A DNA stretch of 64,000 bases from Humitalea sp050632385 (GCF_050632385.1 NZ_CP192599.1:3224001-3288000); one strand, 5' to 3'. Positions 1 through 8,722 are shown, counted from the stretch's first letter. Numbers and translations: made by a program. Notes: a model not told the origin generated them from the letters alone.

Positions 1-608
1 GGCGAGGCGAGGCCGCGCAGGACCGCCATGAGTTGGCGCGTCTCCGATGGGTTCAGCCCGGCGGCGGGTTCGTCCAGCAGCAGGACGCGCGGTTCCGCCG
101 CGATGGCGCGGGCGATCTCGACCAGGCGCTGGATGCCGGGGGGCAGGCTGCCGGGGGTGACGTCCGCGATGCCGCCGAGGTCGAGGCGCCGCAGCACCTC
201 CAGCGCCGCCTTGCGCGCTTCCGCGGCCTCGGTGCGGCCGGCGGGGAGGGGGAGGAAGGCATCCGCCCAGCCCGACCGCCCGAGCCGCGCCCGGCCGAAC
301 ATGACGTTCTCCGTCACGGTCAGTTCGGAACACAGGGCGACGTGCTGGAAGCTGCGCGACAGGCCGGTGCGCGCCCGCGTCGCCGGGGGCATGTGGTCCA
401 GCCGCATGTCGCCCAGGGCGATCGTGCCGCTTTGCGGCTGGTAGAGGCCGGTCAGGCAGTTGAACAGGCTGGTCTTGCCCGCCCCATTCGGCCCGATCAG
501 GCCGGTGACCTGCCCTGGGTGGAAATCCAGGCTGACCTCGTTCAGCACACGATGCCCGCCGAAGGCCAGCGAGATGTCATCGACGACAAGCGCCGCTGTA
601 TCAAGCAT
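1..608 (-). CDS. livG: Branched-chain amino acid-type ABC transporter ATP-binding protein LivG (3' end outside window)
   Basis: Cytoplasmic ATPase subunit of a LivFGHMK-type importer. Translating the reverse strand from the ATG at 608 gives an open frame to the window edge (about 202 residues of a usual 250-260). Walker A GPNGAGKTS lies near residues 39-47, the signature region reads LPPGIQR (a loose version of the LPYGxQR usual in LivG), and Walker B VLLLDEPAAGLNP follows. Its ATG overlaps the stop of livM by 8 nt, so it is translationally coupled. The partner ATPase livF would be expected further left, outside the window. The substrate is not necessarily an amino acid; such importers also carry aromatic acids and amides. 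Confidence 0.93.
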   Translation of the reverse strand, partial: MLDTAALVVDDISLAFGGHRVLNEVSLDFHPGQVTGLIGPNGAGKTSLFNCLTGLYQPQSGTIALGDMRLDHMPPATRARTGLSRSFQHVALCSELTVTENVMFGRARLGRSGWADAFLPLPAGRTEAAEARKAALEVLRRLDLGGIADVTPGSLPPGIQRLVEIARAIAAEPRVLLLDEPAAGLNPSETRQLMAVLRGLAS

Positions 609-1605
609 CGCGCGACACTCCCGCAAACCGGCTCCTGAGGGCGGCCAGCGCCTCCGCCGGACGATGACCCAGGGTGACGACGACCAGCAGCGCCGTGCCA
701 TAGACGATCGGCACCCAGTCGCCCCAGGCGGCGAAAACCTGGGGGATGAGGGTGATGAAGGCACCGCCCACCAGCGCCCCGCCCAGGCCCAGCGAGCCGA
801 AACTGACCACGGTGCCGACGAGCAGATAGATCGACGTGGACAGCGTGAAACTGTTCGGCGAGACGGTGGAGGCAGCAAATGCCAGCAACGCCCCCGCGAT
901 GGCAGCGACCGAAGCACTGATGGCAAAGGCCGCGAGCCGTGCATAGCCACGCGAGAAGCCAAAGGCCTCGGCCGCCCGCGGATGATCCCTTGCGGTCAGC
1001 AGGACCAGCCCCTGCCGCGAACGGCGAAAGCGCGCGAGCAGCACGACCACCAGCCCCAACGCCAGCAAGGGCAGGTAGTAGCGTTGCAGGTCGATGCCCA
1101 GGCCAGGGATGACCGGGCGGGACACATACAGACCTTCATACCCACCCGCGATGGGGCCGAGTTGCAGGATCATCTCCGGCACGGACAAGGCCAGCGCCAT
1201 GGTGGCGATCGCCAGGTAGATGCCCGACAGCGCCCGCGACGGCCAGGCGAAGGCCAGCCCGAGCACAGCACCCGCCACCGCCGCGACCGGCAGGCTGACG
1301 AGAAGCGACAGGCCCAGTTCACGCTCCATGATCGCCGCGCAATAGGCGCCGAGGGCGAGGAAGAAACTGTGGCCGATGGAGACCTCGCCACCAAAGCGCA
1401 GCAGGAAGCCGACCGACAGCACTGCGACCGCATTGGCCATGCAGACGCCGACGCTATAGGTCCAGAACCCGCCCAAGATCCCAGGCAGCAGCGCCAGCCC
1501 GGCGAAGAGCAGCACCGCCGGCCAGTGCTGCAGCCGCAGGCGGGGCGCGCTGGCGGCCGGCGAGGCGATCACGCCAAGGACCTCAGGCACGCGACCCGCC
1601 TCCAC
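601..1605 (-). CDS. livM: Branched-chain amino acid-type ABC transporter permease LivM
   Basis: Inner-membrane permease of the importer, 334 residues with repeated hydrophobic segments and the family-typical stretches FGGEVSIGHSFFLALGAY and GRSRQG-like cytoplasmic loops (here RRSRQGLVLLTARDHPRAAEAFG), which mark the EAA-like contact with the ATPases. The start taken is GTG at 1605, which overlaps the 3' end of livH by 23 nt; later GTG codons (for instance near 1590 or 1572) would shorten the overlap. Cotranscribed with livH upstream and livG downstream. Confidence 0.92.
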   Translation of the reverse strand: MEAGRVPEVLGVIASPAASAPRLRLQHWPAVLLFAGLALLPGILGGFWTYSVGVCMANAVAVLSVGFLLRFGGEVSIGHSFFLALGAYCAAIMERELGLSLLVSLPVAAVAGAVLGLAFAWPSRALSGIYLAIATMALALSVPEMILQLGPIAGGYEGLYVSRPVIPGLGIDLQRYYLPLLALGLVVVLLARFRRSRQGLVLLTARDHPRAAEAFGFSRGYARLAAFAISASVAAIAGALLAFAASTVSPNSFTLSTSIYLLVGTVVSFGSLGLGGALVGGAFITLIPQVFAAWGDWVPIVYGTALLVVVTLGHRPAEALAALRSRFAGVSRDA

Positions 1606-2473
1606 GCTGCGGCATGATCCCGCCGGGGAAGACGTTCAGCGCGACCAGCATCAGCACCAGCAGGAAGGTGCTGCTGAGTTCCGAGGTGACGAAGTAGCTG
1701 AAGAGGTTCATGGCAACGCCCACGATCAGGCCCCCGATGATGCTGCCCGGCAGGCTGGAGAAACCGCCGAGCACGGCGGCGGCGAAGGATTGCAGCATGA
1801 AGGCCGCGACCGTCGTCGAACTGAGGAAGGTGCTGGGGATGATCAGCAGCGACGCGATGACGCCCAGCGTCGCCGCGGCCCCCCAGGCCAGCCCCTGCAC
1901 GGCGTAGAGATTCAGGCCGCAGACCCGGCTGGCGAAGGGGCTGGTCGATACGGCACGGAAGGCGATGCCGATGCGTGTCCGCTCGATCACCAGGAACAGC
2001 GTCGCGACCACCAGGAAGGCGACCACCAGGACGGTGATGTCATAGGAGGTGATGCGCAACCCGGCGACCTCCGCACTCCAGACCGGGACCGGCAGGTCGA
2101 GGTTGACGATATCGGCGCCGAACAGCACCTGCACCGCGCCCTGGAGCACCAGGCTGATGCCCAGCGTCGCAATCGTGCCGCGCAGGTCCGACCGTTCCGA
2201 CACGCGGGCGATCAGCCCGTAGGAGATGACGGCAAGCACGACGACGATGGCCAGCGCCACGACGACGGCGGCGATCCAGCCGAAGCCGCCACCGGTCGTC
2301 GTCAAAGCATAGACGACAAAGCCCGCCAGGGCCGCCAAATTGCCATGTGCGAAATTGACGACCCGGGTGGCCTTGAAGACCATGACCAGGCCCAGCGCAC
2401 CGATCGCATAGAGGCACCCGGTGATCATCCCGGTCCAGACCAGCGCCAGCAGGTCGTGCAGTGTCTCGCTCAT
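1583..2473 (-). CDS. livH: Branched-chain amino acid-type ABC transporter permease LivH
   Basis: Second inner-membrane permease of the importer, 296 residues, about eight hydrophobic segments. The N-terminal half has the LivH hallmark GLVMVFKATRVVNFAHGNLAA, and the middle contains the RTRIGIAFRAVS loop that contacts the ATPase. The ATG at 2473 overlaps the TGA of the upstream dehydrogenase (ATGA), so the transporter permeases are coupled to the enzyme genes in one leftward operon. Confidence 0.93.
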   Translation of the reverse strand: MSETLHDLLALVWTGMITGCLYAIGALGLVMVFKATRVVNFAHGNLAALAGFVVYALTTTGGGFGWIAAVVVALAIVVVLAVISYGLIARVSERSDLRGTIATLGISLVLQGAVQVLFGADIVNLDLPVPVWSAEVAGLRITSYDITVLVVAFLVVATLFLVIERTRIGIAFRAVSTSPFASRVCGLNLYAVQGLAWGAAATLGVIASLLIIPSTFLSSTTVAAFMLQSFAAAVLGGFSSLPGSIIGGLIVGVAMNLFSYFVTSELSSTFLLVLMLVALNVFPGGIMPQRGGGSRA

Positions 2474-3381
2474 GGCTTTGTCGAATCGCCGGGCGCGAGC
2501 CGGCCGGACACCAGTTCCAGCAGCATCGGGAAATACCGGCTGCCCGAACCGGCCTTGACCAGTTCGGCGTAGTAGTCGCGCGCCGTTTCCGTCACCCGGG
2601 CCGAAACGCCGGTCTGGGCCGCCAGTTCAAGCGCGCCGGCCAAATCCTTCAGCACGTAGCTCGCCGAAAAGGATTTTTCCGGATAGACGCGCGGCAGCAT
2701 CGCCTTCATCCCGTGGTTGCGCAGCACGAAACTGTCGCCCGATCCGCGTGAGACGGCGTCCAGCAGGACGGCCGGCGCCACGCCGGCGCGTTCGCCGATG
2801 GCCATCATCTCGGCCAGGGCCGCGACATGTTCGAAGACCAGGGCATTGTTGATCAGTTTCACCGCCTGCCCGGTGCCGGTCGGGCCGCAATGGGTCACAT
2901 CCGTCGCGATCATCCCGAGCAGCGGGCGAAGCCGTGCGAAGGTGGCGTCGTCGCCACCGACCATGATGCTGAGTTCGCCGCGCATCGCCGCTTCACGCGT
3001 GCGCGCCACTGGCGCATCGGCGAAACCCATGCCTGCCGCGGCAAGGCGCTCGGCGACGGCGCGGGCCGAGGCGACCGTGGTGGTGCTGAGATCGACCACC
3101 AGCAGCCCGCGCCGGCCGAGGCTGGTCAGACCCCCCTCCCCGCAGCACAGCGCCTCGACCTGCGCCGCGCCGGGAAGGGAGAGGAAGACGATATCCGCAT
3201 CGCGCACCGCGTCGGCGACGCTGTCCACCAGCACGGCGCGGCTGTCGCGCAACTCGTCGCGCGCCGCCGGGTTCAGGTCGAAGGCACGCACCTCGGCGCC
3301 ATTGCGGGTGGCCATGTTGCGGCACATCGGCCCGCCCATGACGCCGAGCCCGATGAACCCGACCTTGTCTGCTGCTGTCAT
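2470..3381 (-). CDS. NAD(P)-dependent beta-hydroxyacid dehydrogenase (3-hydroxyisobutyrate dehydrogenase family)
   Basis: Oxidises a beta-hydroxy acid or reduces the matching semialdehyde, 303 residues, usual length. The Rossmann motif GLGVMG is at residues 11-16. The family catalytic lysine sits in GQAVKLINN (K175) and the substrate loop reads ADAPVARTREAA, a variant of the usual DAPVSGG. It lies between livH (4-nt overlap downstream) and an SDR gene (9 nt upstream). Being embedded in a transporter operon suggests it works on the imported compound or an intermediate. The exact substrate (hydroxyisobutyrate, tartronate semialdehyde, glyoxylate-type) cannot be read from sequence. Confidence 0.88.
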   Translation of the reverse strand: MTAADKVGFIGLGVMGGPMCRNMATRNGAEVRAFDLNPAARDELRDSRAVLVDSVADAVRDADIVFLSLPGAAQVEALCCGEGGLTSLGRRGLLVVDLSTTTVASARAVAERLAAAGMGFADAPVARTREAAMRGELSIMVGGDDATFARLRPLLGMIATDVTHCGPTGTGQAVKLINNALVFEHVAALAEMMAIGERAGVAPAVLLDAVSRGSGDSFVLRNHGMKAMLPRVYPEKSFSASYVLKDLAGALELAAQTGVSARVTETARDYYAELVKAGSGSRYFPMLLELVSGRLAPGDSTKP

Positions 3382-3390
3382 ATCCGTCTT

Positions 3391-4140
3391 TCAATCCATC
3401 AACATGCCGCCGTTGACGTCGAGGACCGTACCCGTGATCCAATTCGACGCCGGCGAGCAGAGAAACAGGATGGCCTGGGCGATATCCTCCGGCTGGCCGA
3501 AGCGCCGCAGCGGCACGCTGTCATTGGCCGAAGGCGGGGCGCGGCCCGTCACCGTCTGCCACATCGGGGTTTCGACGGGTCCCGGCGCGATGGTATTCGC
3601 GAAGACGCCGTGCTGCGCACCAGATTTCGCCACCCATTTCATCAACCCATGCACCGCCGATTTCGCCGCCACATAGGCCGGCCCCGAGGCGACGCCGCCA
3701 ATCTTCGCGGCGATGGAGCCGAGGGCGACGACCTTGCCGCCGCCCGCCTGGACCATGATCGGGTAGATCTTCCGCAGCGGATTCACGACCCCCATCAGGT
3801 TGACGTCCAGCATGGCCTGCCACTCGGCATCCTCACTGTCCTGCAAATGGGTCTTTGCGATCGCACCGGCGCAGAGTACCAGCACATCGATACGGCCATG
3901 CTGCGCCATCACCTGGTCGATGGCGGCTTCGGTCGCGGTGCGGGAGGTGACGTCGCAGTGCAGGAACTCGACACCCGGCGCCATCGCGGCGGTGCCTTCA
4001 TGCAGGTCGGCCGCCACCACCTTCGCCCCCGCGGCGGCGAGGGTCGTGCAGACGGCCCGGCCAATGCCGCCGGTACCGCCCGTCACGATGGCCACCAGGC
4101 CATCGAGCCGGGCGTTGGAACTGATCGGAATGCTTGTCAT
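3391..4140 (-). CDS. SDR family oxidoreductase
   Basis: Classical short-chain dehydrogenase, 249 residues. The cofactor motif TGGTGGIG spans residues 20-27. NAG is replaced by CAG near residue 90. The catalytic Ser lies in the ALGSIA segment and Tyr156/Lys160 are in YVAAK. The C-terminal end VLDVNGGMLMD is typical. It sits in the same leftward operon as the liv genes, between the substrate-binding protein and the hydroxyacid dehydrogenase, so it probably catalyses a second redox step on the same substrate. Substrate unknown. Confidence 0.9.
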   Translation of the reverse strand: MTSIPISSNARLDGLVAIVTGGTGGIGRAVCTTLAAAGAKVVAADLHEGTAAMAPGVEFLHCDVTSRTATEAAIDQVMAQHGRIDVLVLCAGAIAKTHLQDSEDAEWQAMLDVNLMGVVNPLRKIYPIMVQAGGGKVVALGSIAAKIGGVASGPAYVAAKSAVHGLMKWVAKSGAQHGVFANTIAPGPVETPMWQTVTGRAPPSANDSVPLRRFGQPEDIAQAILFLCSPASNWITGTVLDVNGGMLMD

Positions 4141-4191
4141 ATCGCTTTCGCTGCCTGTGGTCGTGTCGGTTCAAAATCCGGCCGATGAGTC

Positions 4192-5406
4192 TCAGCCCGG
4201 CATGTCGAAGGCCGCGGCCGGATAGGGTCGGAATTCGCGCACCAGGCTGAACTGCCCGTCCTTGGCCTGGATGATGCCCTCCCGCCGCGTGCCGCGATGA
4301 TCGCCTGCCTTGAAGCTGACGTTGCGCGCACCGCCGACGGAAGCATCCGTCACTTGCTCCATGGCATCGATCAGGTTGGGCCGGGTCAGCGGCAGGCCAC
4401 TGTCGAGCAGCTTCTCAAAGCCCACGGCAAAAAGGGCCGCGTTGCTCCAGCCATTCAAGCCGAAGACGCCGACCGGATCATTCGGCGCGAAGCGCGCCGC
4501 CGCCGAGCGGTAGTCGGTCACCGCAGGCTCGGTACCGCCCACGGGCAGCAGCCAGGACGAGAAGTAGGTGCCATCCAGCAGGTTCGACGCGAGGCGATAG
4601 GTGGAGGGATCGGCGGTGAAGAAGGGCGCGAACCAGGTGGCGCTGTAGCCGCTGCGATTGGCGGAGCGCAGGGCGGCGGCGAGGTTCGCATTCGATCCGA
4701 ACATGACCACGCCATCCGCCTGCGCATTGATCAGGCGGCGGATCTGCGGGGTGAAGTCGGTGGCCCGCACGTCGAAGGGCTGGGATTCCGCCGGCTCGAT
4801 GCCGCGCGATGCCATGTACTTGTCGAAGCCGCGCTTGGCCGAACGGCCGAGTTCGTCATTCTCCCACAGCAAAGCCACGCGGCGCAGGTTCAGCCCGTCC
4901 AGCGCGTGTTCGGCATTCGACGCGGCCGACCAGCCGTAGTCGGGTAGCAACGGAAAAACGTGACGCTCGGTGAAGAAGGCCGACGCCCCACCAATCGGGC
5001 CGATGATCGGCAGGCCCTGTTCGCGGGCATAGGGGATGACGGCGACGTTGGTCGCGGTGCCGACCGCCGCGACCAGGGCAAAAATGCCCTGTTCCTCGAC
5101 TAGGCGCCGGGTCACGGCGACGCTGCGCGACGGTTCATAGCCATCGTCCATGGTGGCGTAGCGCACCTGCCAGCCGCGGATGCCGCCATTCTCATTGATA
5201 TGGCGGAAGAATGCATCCGCGGCGCGCGTCAGGATGGCATAGAAGGGGACCGGGCCCGTCACGGGGGTGAAGGCGCCGACCGTGACGGTCTTTGCCGTGG
5301 CATCGATGCCCGGGCTCGCCCTTTGCGCCAGGGCGGGCCTGGCCAGCGGGGCGATGGCGCCGGCCGCGACCGTGGCGAGGAACTGCGATCGGGTGATGTT
5401 CTTCAT
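4192..5406 (-). CDS. ABC transporter substrate-binding protein, branched-chain amino acid type
   Basis: Periplasmic ligand-binding component for livHMG, 404 residues. The N-terminus is a signal peptide of the type found on Liv/Bug proteins in this group (MKNITRSQFLATVAAGAIAP... ending ALAQ). The mature part has the type-I periplasmic binding fold with the segments VGAFTPVTGPVPFY, YEPSRSVAVTRRLVEEQ and YAREQGLPIIGPIGG. It is the first gene of the operon. Its promoter region holds a TATAAA box and the ATGCAT palindrome described separately. The ligand is not predictable; the accompanying dehydrogenases fit a hydroxylated or branched carboxylic acid. Confidence 0.92.
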   Translation of the reverse strand: MKNITRSQFLATVAAGAIAPLARPALAQRASPGIDATAKTVTVGAFTPVTGPVPFYAILTRAADAFFRHINENGGIRGWQVRYATMDDGYEPSRSVAVTRRLVEEQGIFALVAAVGTATNVAVIPYAREQGLPIIGPIGGASAFFTERHVFPLLPDYGWSAASNAEHALDGLNLRRVALLWENDELGRSAKRGFDKYMASRGIEPAESQPFDVRATDFTPQIRRLINAQADGVVMFGSNANLAAALRSANRSGYSATWFAPFFTADPSTYRLASNLLDGTYFSSWLLPVGGTEPAVTDYRSAAARFAPNDPVGVFGLNGWSNAALFAVGFEKLLDSGLPLTRPNLIDAMEQVTDASVGGARNVSFKAGDHRGTRREGIIQAKDGQFSLVREFRPYPAAAFDMPG

Positions 5407-5529
5407 TTTCTTGGCTTCCCCTGGACTTTATCGCGCTCCGGCCGCCGTCCAGCGCCCGTGGGCGCGAAGGGACAGCCGGGTTGTCATTCTGGCGGAGGAT
5501 CGAGGCTCCGCCGTGCTGCGTCAAGCAAG

Positions 5530-5544
5530 AATGCATCATGCATT
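5530..5544 (-). promoter_or_regulatory. Operator-like palindrome ATGCAT-N-ATGCAT upstream of the substrate-binding protein gene
   Basis: AATGCAT C ATGCATT is a perfect 15-bp palindrome with a single centre base. On the minus strand a -10-like TATAAA (plus positions 5543-5548) overlaps its upstream edge, so a bound regulator would block RNA polymerase at the promoter of the leftward liv operon, whose first ATG is at 5406. The same motif recurs at 8706-8722 and in half form at 8865-8876. The likely ligand is the GntR protein encoded at 10071 (inference). Confidence 0.6.
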
Positions 5545-5563
5545 TATAGATGACGCGACGACG

Positions 5564-6625
5564 TCACGCTGCGCGAAGACGCGCCGACAGCGCTTCGGCC
5601 ATCGCCTTCGTGCCAAGCCGACCACCGACATCGCGCGTGGCCTCGCCCGCGGCGATCGCCTCCCCGATGGCGGCCTCCAGCGCCGCCCCCGCCGCCACGA
5701 AATCGCCGTGGCCGCCGCGGCGCCCGTACCAGCCGAGCATCAGCGCCGTGGACAGGATCAGCGAGGAGGGATTGGCGACATCCTGCCCGGCGATATCCGG
5801 CGCGGAGCCATGCGCCGCCTGCGCCATGGCATGATCCGTACCCGCGTTGAGCGAACCGCCCAGGCCCAGGCTGCCCGACAATTCGGCAGTCAGGTCGGAC
5901 AAGATATCGCCGAACATGTTGGTGGTGACGATGACGTCGAAGCGTCGCGGATCGCGCACCACATGCGCCATCATGGAATCGACCAGCACGGCGTCGAGCG
6001 CGATCTCCGGGTATTCGGCCGCCACCTCGCGGCAGGCATTCAGGAACAGCCCGTCACAGACCTTCAGCACATTGGCCTTGTGCACGACGGTCACGCGCCG
6101 GCCACGCAGCATGGCAAGATCGCAGGCTGCGCGCGCGATGCGCAGCGAACAGGCCCGGGTGATGCGACGCAGCGATATGGCGACATCCGGCGTAACCAGG
6201 ATTTCGCCGTTCCCGGCCTCCATGTTGCGATCGGCGTAGAAGCCTTCGGTATTCTCCCGCACGACCACGAGGTCGAAGGCACCGACCTTGCTCGGCAATC
6301 CGTCATAGGTGCGTGACGGCCGGATATTGGCGAAGAGGTCCATCCCCTTGCGGAAGAATTTGGACGGGTTGATCTCGCCGCGCGCCTCATCGCGAAATTC
6401 GAGGCTATCGGTCGGGCCGAGGATCACGCCATCGGCCTGCCTTGCGTCATCGAGCAGGGAGGATCGAACCGTCGTGCCATGCCGCGTTTGGCTTGCGTAG
6501 CCGACGACATCATGCCGCAGATCGAGGGGCAGCGAGAACTGCTCCCGCACCGCGTCCAGCGCGACCAGGGTCGCGTCGGTGATCTCCGGCCCGATACCGT
6601 CACCGGGAAGAACCAATATTTGCAT
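5564..6625 (-). CDS. Isocitrate/isopropylmalate family dehydrogenase (beta-decarboxylating)
   Basis: NAD-dependent oxidative decarboxylase of a 2-hydroxy-dicarboxylate, 353 residues from the ATG at 6625 (an in-frame TTG at 6634 would overlap the upstream stop). It shows LPGDGIGPE at the N-terminus, VRENTEGFYADR for substrate and cofactor binding, VHKANVLK with the catalytic lysine, and a metal-binding TTNMFGDILSD segment, followed by HGSAPDIAGQDVANPSS. The RENTEG rather than leuB-type sequence points away from leucine biosynthesis and towards tartrate, malate or homoisocitrate-like substrates. Last gene of the dioxygenase-Bug-dehydrogenase run, 5 nt after the Bug stop. Confidence 0.85.
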   Translation of the reverse strand: MQILVLPGDGIGPEITDATLVALDAVREQFSLPLDLRHDVVGYASQTRHGTTVRSSLLDDARQADGVILGPTDSLEFRDEARGEINPSKFFRKGMDLFANIRPSRTYDGLPSKVGAFDLVVVRENTEGFYADRNMEAGNGEILVTPDVAISLRRITRACSLRIARAACDLAMLRGRRVTVVHKANVLKVCDGLFLNACREVAAEYPEIALDAVLVDSMMAHVVRDPRRFDVIVTTNMFGDILSDLTAELSGSLGLGGSLNAGTDHAMAQAAHGSAPDIAGQDVANPSSLILSTALMLGWYGRRGGHGDFVAAGAALEAAIGEAIAAGEATRDVGGRLGTKAMAEALSARLRAA

Positions 6626-6630
6626 GACGC

Positions 6631-7623
6631 TCAATCCAGCCGGGCTGCGTTGCTTTGGCTGAGGAGCGCGCCCCAGCGGCGTGTGTCCTCGGCGATCAGG
6701 GCGCCCAGATGGGCGGCACTGGCCTCTTCGCCGACAGGGATGCGTCCCATGAACTGCTCATACCGCCGCCGCACGGTCGGATCCGCGAGACCCGTTGCCA
6801 GCGCGGCCTCCCAGGCGGCACGTATCGGCGCCGGTGTCGCGGCGGGCAGGACGAGGGCGTTCCAGATTTCGATGTCGATACCGGGCAGCCCGGCTTCGGC
6901 GGCGGTCGGGACCGTGGGCATCGCGGGCAGCCGCGCCGATCCGGTGACCAGCATCGCCCGGGCCAGGCCCGAGCGGGTGTTCGGGATGGCGCTGAACGCC
7001 TGCTCGATCAGCATATCCACGTGCCCCGCCAGCAGGTCGTTCACCGCGGGGGCGCCGCCACGATAGGGGATCAGGTCGGCACGACCATGCGTCGCGTCCA
7101 GGAATTGCAACGCCGCCAGATGCATCGTGGAGCCCGCGCCGGATGTGGCAATCCGCAGATTGCCCTGGCGTGCCCGATCAGCGAGCTGCTCCAGGGTGGT
7201 GATGCCGGATTTTTCCGAGACAAGCAGGACCATCGGATTGGTGCAGACCACCCCGACAGGCGCGAAATCACGCATGCTGTCGAAGCCCGGCGTGCGATAC
7301 AGGTGCTTGTTCACCGAAAACACGCCGACATGCGCGAACAGGGCCGTGAGCCCGTCGGCGGCGGCGCGCGCCACCCGTTCGGCACCGATGTTGCCGCCGG
7401 CGCCCGTGACATTCTCCACGACGATAGTCTGGCCGAGCCGCTGGCCCATCGGTTCGGCCAGCAGACGGGCCATCACATCCGTGGTCCCGCCCGCGGCAAA
7501 GGGCACGATCATCGAAATCGCGCGCGGTGCCATCCAGGGCGCCTGGGCCCGGGCGACGGCCGGCAGGGCGCATAGCCCCGCCAGCACATGACGTCGCGAC
7601 AAGGCGCCCGTGGTGGGCGTCAC
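6631..7623 (-). CDS. Bug family tripartite tricarboxylate transporter substrate-binding protein
   Basis: Periplasmic binding protein of the TctC/Bug family, 330 residues. The signal peptide carries an RR pair (LSRRHVLAGLCALPAVARAQ). Family motifs are present: IVPFAAGGTTDVMAR, VVENVTGAGGNIG, PYRGGAPAVNDLLAGHVD and a PAATPAPIRAAWEAAL segment. It starts with GTG at 7623, overlapping the TGA of the dioxygenase gene (GTGA). No TctA/TctB membrane genes are nearby, which is common for Bug proteins; it may use the distant TctBA pair at 57.4-59.35 kb or another one, or act as a sensor. Confidence 0.93.
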   Translation of the reverse strand: MTPTTGALSRRHVLAGLCALPAVARAQAPWMAPRAISMIVPFAAGGTTDVMARLLAEPMGQRLGQTIVVENVTGAGGNIGAERVARAAADGLTALFAHVGVFSVNKHLYRTPGFDSMRDFAPVGVVCTNPMVLLVSEKSGITTLEQLADRARQGNLRIATSGAGSTMHLAALQFLDATHGRADLIPYRGGAPAVNDLLAGHVDMLIEQAFSAIPNTRSGLARAMLVTGSARLPAMPTVPTAAEAGLPGIDIEIWNALVLPAATPAPIRAAWEAALATGLADPTVRRRYEQFMGRIPVGEEASAAHLGALIAEDTRRWGALLSQSNAARLD

Positions 7624-8453
7624 TGCGGCCGGTCTCCGGACAGGGTCACGCGATGCATGATCCGCCGATGGCCGTGATAATCATTGACCGGATTGTGCAG
7701 CGCACAGCGGTTGTCCCAGAAGGCGATGGAGCCCGGCTGCCAGCGGAAGCGACAGGTGAATTCCGGCCGGGTCTGATGCTCGAAGAGGTAAGCCAGCAGG
7801 CCGGCGCTCTCGTCCTCCGTCATACCCACCAGGCGCAGCGTATGGCCGCCGTTGACGTAGAGCGCCTTGCGGCCGGTTTCGGGATGGGTCCGGACGACGG
7901 GATGCTCGGCTTCCAGCACCTTTCGCTCCTCGCCAGGCTTGCGATCCTCCCGCGTGCGGGTCTTCTCGGCCTTGGCGGAGCTGTTGATGGCCTTGAGCGG
8001 CTCCAGCAGCCGCTTCATGCCATCGGACAGCGCGTCGTAGGCGGCATAGCCGCTGGCGAACAACGTGTCGCCGCCATAGGGCGGGACTTCACGGCCGACC
8101 AGGATCGTCGCCATCGGGGGCTGCTCCAGATAGGCCGTGTCGGTGTGCCAAAGCCCACCGAAATTGACCCGCTCGTCTTCCATCTTGGCGACGGTGATCA
8201 CCTCCGGCGCCTCATCCAGGCCCTTGAGGAAAGGATAGTGCACCACATCGCCGAAGCGGCGCGCGAAGGCGACGAAGTCCTTGGGCGGGAGAGGTTGGTC
8301 GCGGAAGAAGACCACCGAGTGCTGAAGCCAGAGCTCCCTGATCCGGGCGATGGTTTCATCCGAGGCTTGCGCGAGCGGGCCGACACCATGGATCTCCGCG
8401 CCAAGGGCGCCTGCGATCGGTGAGGCCGTGATCTGGCGGCTGATGCTGTTCAT
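7620..8453 (-). CDS. TauD/TfdA family Fe(II)/2-oxoglutarate-dependent dioxygenase
   Basis: Predicted non-haem iron hydroxylase, 277 residues from the ATG at 8453, which has AGGTGA 8 nt upstream. The iron-binding HxD is WHTDTAY (H103, D105) and the distal His with the 2-oxoglutarate-binding Arg lie in HNPVNDYHGHRRIMHRV. The open frame extends far upstream to 8855, but that part is Arg/Pro-rich low-complexity translation with no family similarity. First gene of a leftward operon with a Bug protein and a decarboxylating dehydrogenase. Family members hydroxylate taurine, aryloxyacetates or other carboxylates, so a role in opening the imported substrate is plausible. Confidence 0.9.
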   Translation of the reverse strand: MNSISRQITASPIAGALGAEIHGVGPLAQASDETIARIRELWLQHSVVFFRDQPLPPKDFVAFARRFGDVVHYPFLKGLDEAPEVITVAKMEDERVNFGGLWHTDTAYLEQPPMATILVGREVPPYGGDTLFASGYAAYDALSDGMKRLLEPLKAINSSAKAEKTRTREDRKPGEERKVLEAEHPVVRTHPETGRKALYVNGGHTLRLVGMTEDESAGLLAYLFEHQTRPEFTCRFRWQPGSIAFWDNRCALHNPVNDYHGHRRIMHRVTLSGDRPQ

Positions 8454-8497
8454 CGTGGGGTCACCTGAAACAGAGACGTGCGGAGTGTGACGGTCAT
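8450..8497 (-). CDS. Possible 15-codon leader ORF coupled to the dioxygenase gene
   Basis: Reading leftward from ATG at 8497 gives MTVTLRTSLFQVTPR and a TGA that overlaps the dioxygenase ATG (ATGA). A Shine-Dalgarno-like GGAG (within GGAGAAGG) precedes it by about 7 nt. The overlap is the classic arrangement for translational coupling. It could equally be chance in a GC-rich leader, and there is no homology to judge by. Confidence 0.25.
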   Translation of the reverse strand: MTVTLRTSLFQVTPR

Positions 8498-8596
8498 GGG
8501 CCTTCTCCAAGCGGCATGATGTGGAAACGAGGGATTCGCCCGCGATCGGCGCGTGCTGCGGCGGGCCCGGGCGATGAAGATGTCTGCGGCGGGGCG

Positions 8597-8686
8597 TCAG
8601 CGCCTGGGCAAGGGCCGCCCGGTGCCTGGGTGATCGAGGCGATGTGCGCGCCCCTGGAGTCCGCGCGATGGCGATCCTCTCAGCAT
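8597..8686 (-). CDS. Possible 29-codon Arg-rich leader ORF with a consensus Shine-Dalgarno site
   Basis: The minus strand reads AGGAGG, 7 nt, then ATG at 8686, followed by 29 codons rich in Arg, Pro and Gly (beginning MLRGSPSRGLQG) and a TGA at 8599-8597. The ribosome-binding site is the strongest in this region and lies immediately downstream of the 17-bp palindrome. It may be a regulatory leader peptide or the surviving start of a lost signal-peptide gene (the RR-type beginning resembles Bug proteins). Not confirmed by homology. Confidence 0.35.
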   Translation of the reverse strand: MLRGSPSRGLQGRAHRLDHPGTGRPLPRR

Positions 8687-8705
8687 GCTGTTTCCTCCTG
8701 TTGAG

Positions 8706-8722
8706 GAATGCATAATGCATTC
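8706..8722. promoter_or_regulatory. Operator-like 17-bp perfect palindrome GAATGCAT-A-ATGCATTC
   Basis: The longest copy of the repeated ATGCAT motif, fully symmetrical around one A. It lies just upstream of the AGGAGG site of the leader ORF on the minus strand, so it would sit over the promoter of the leftward dioxygenase operon. It shares the AATGCAT-N-ATGCATT core with the site at 5530-5544. FadR-subfamily GntR regulators bind short palindromes of this size, and one is encoded 1.4 kb away. Confidence 0.65.
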
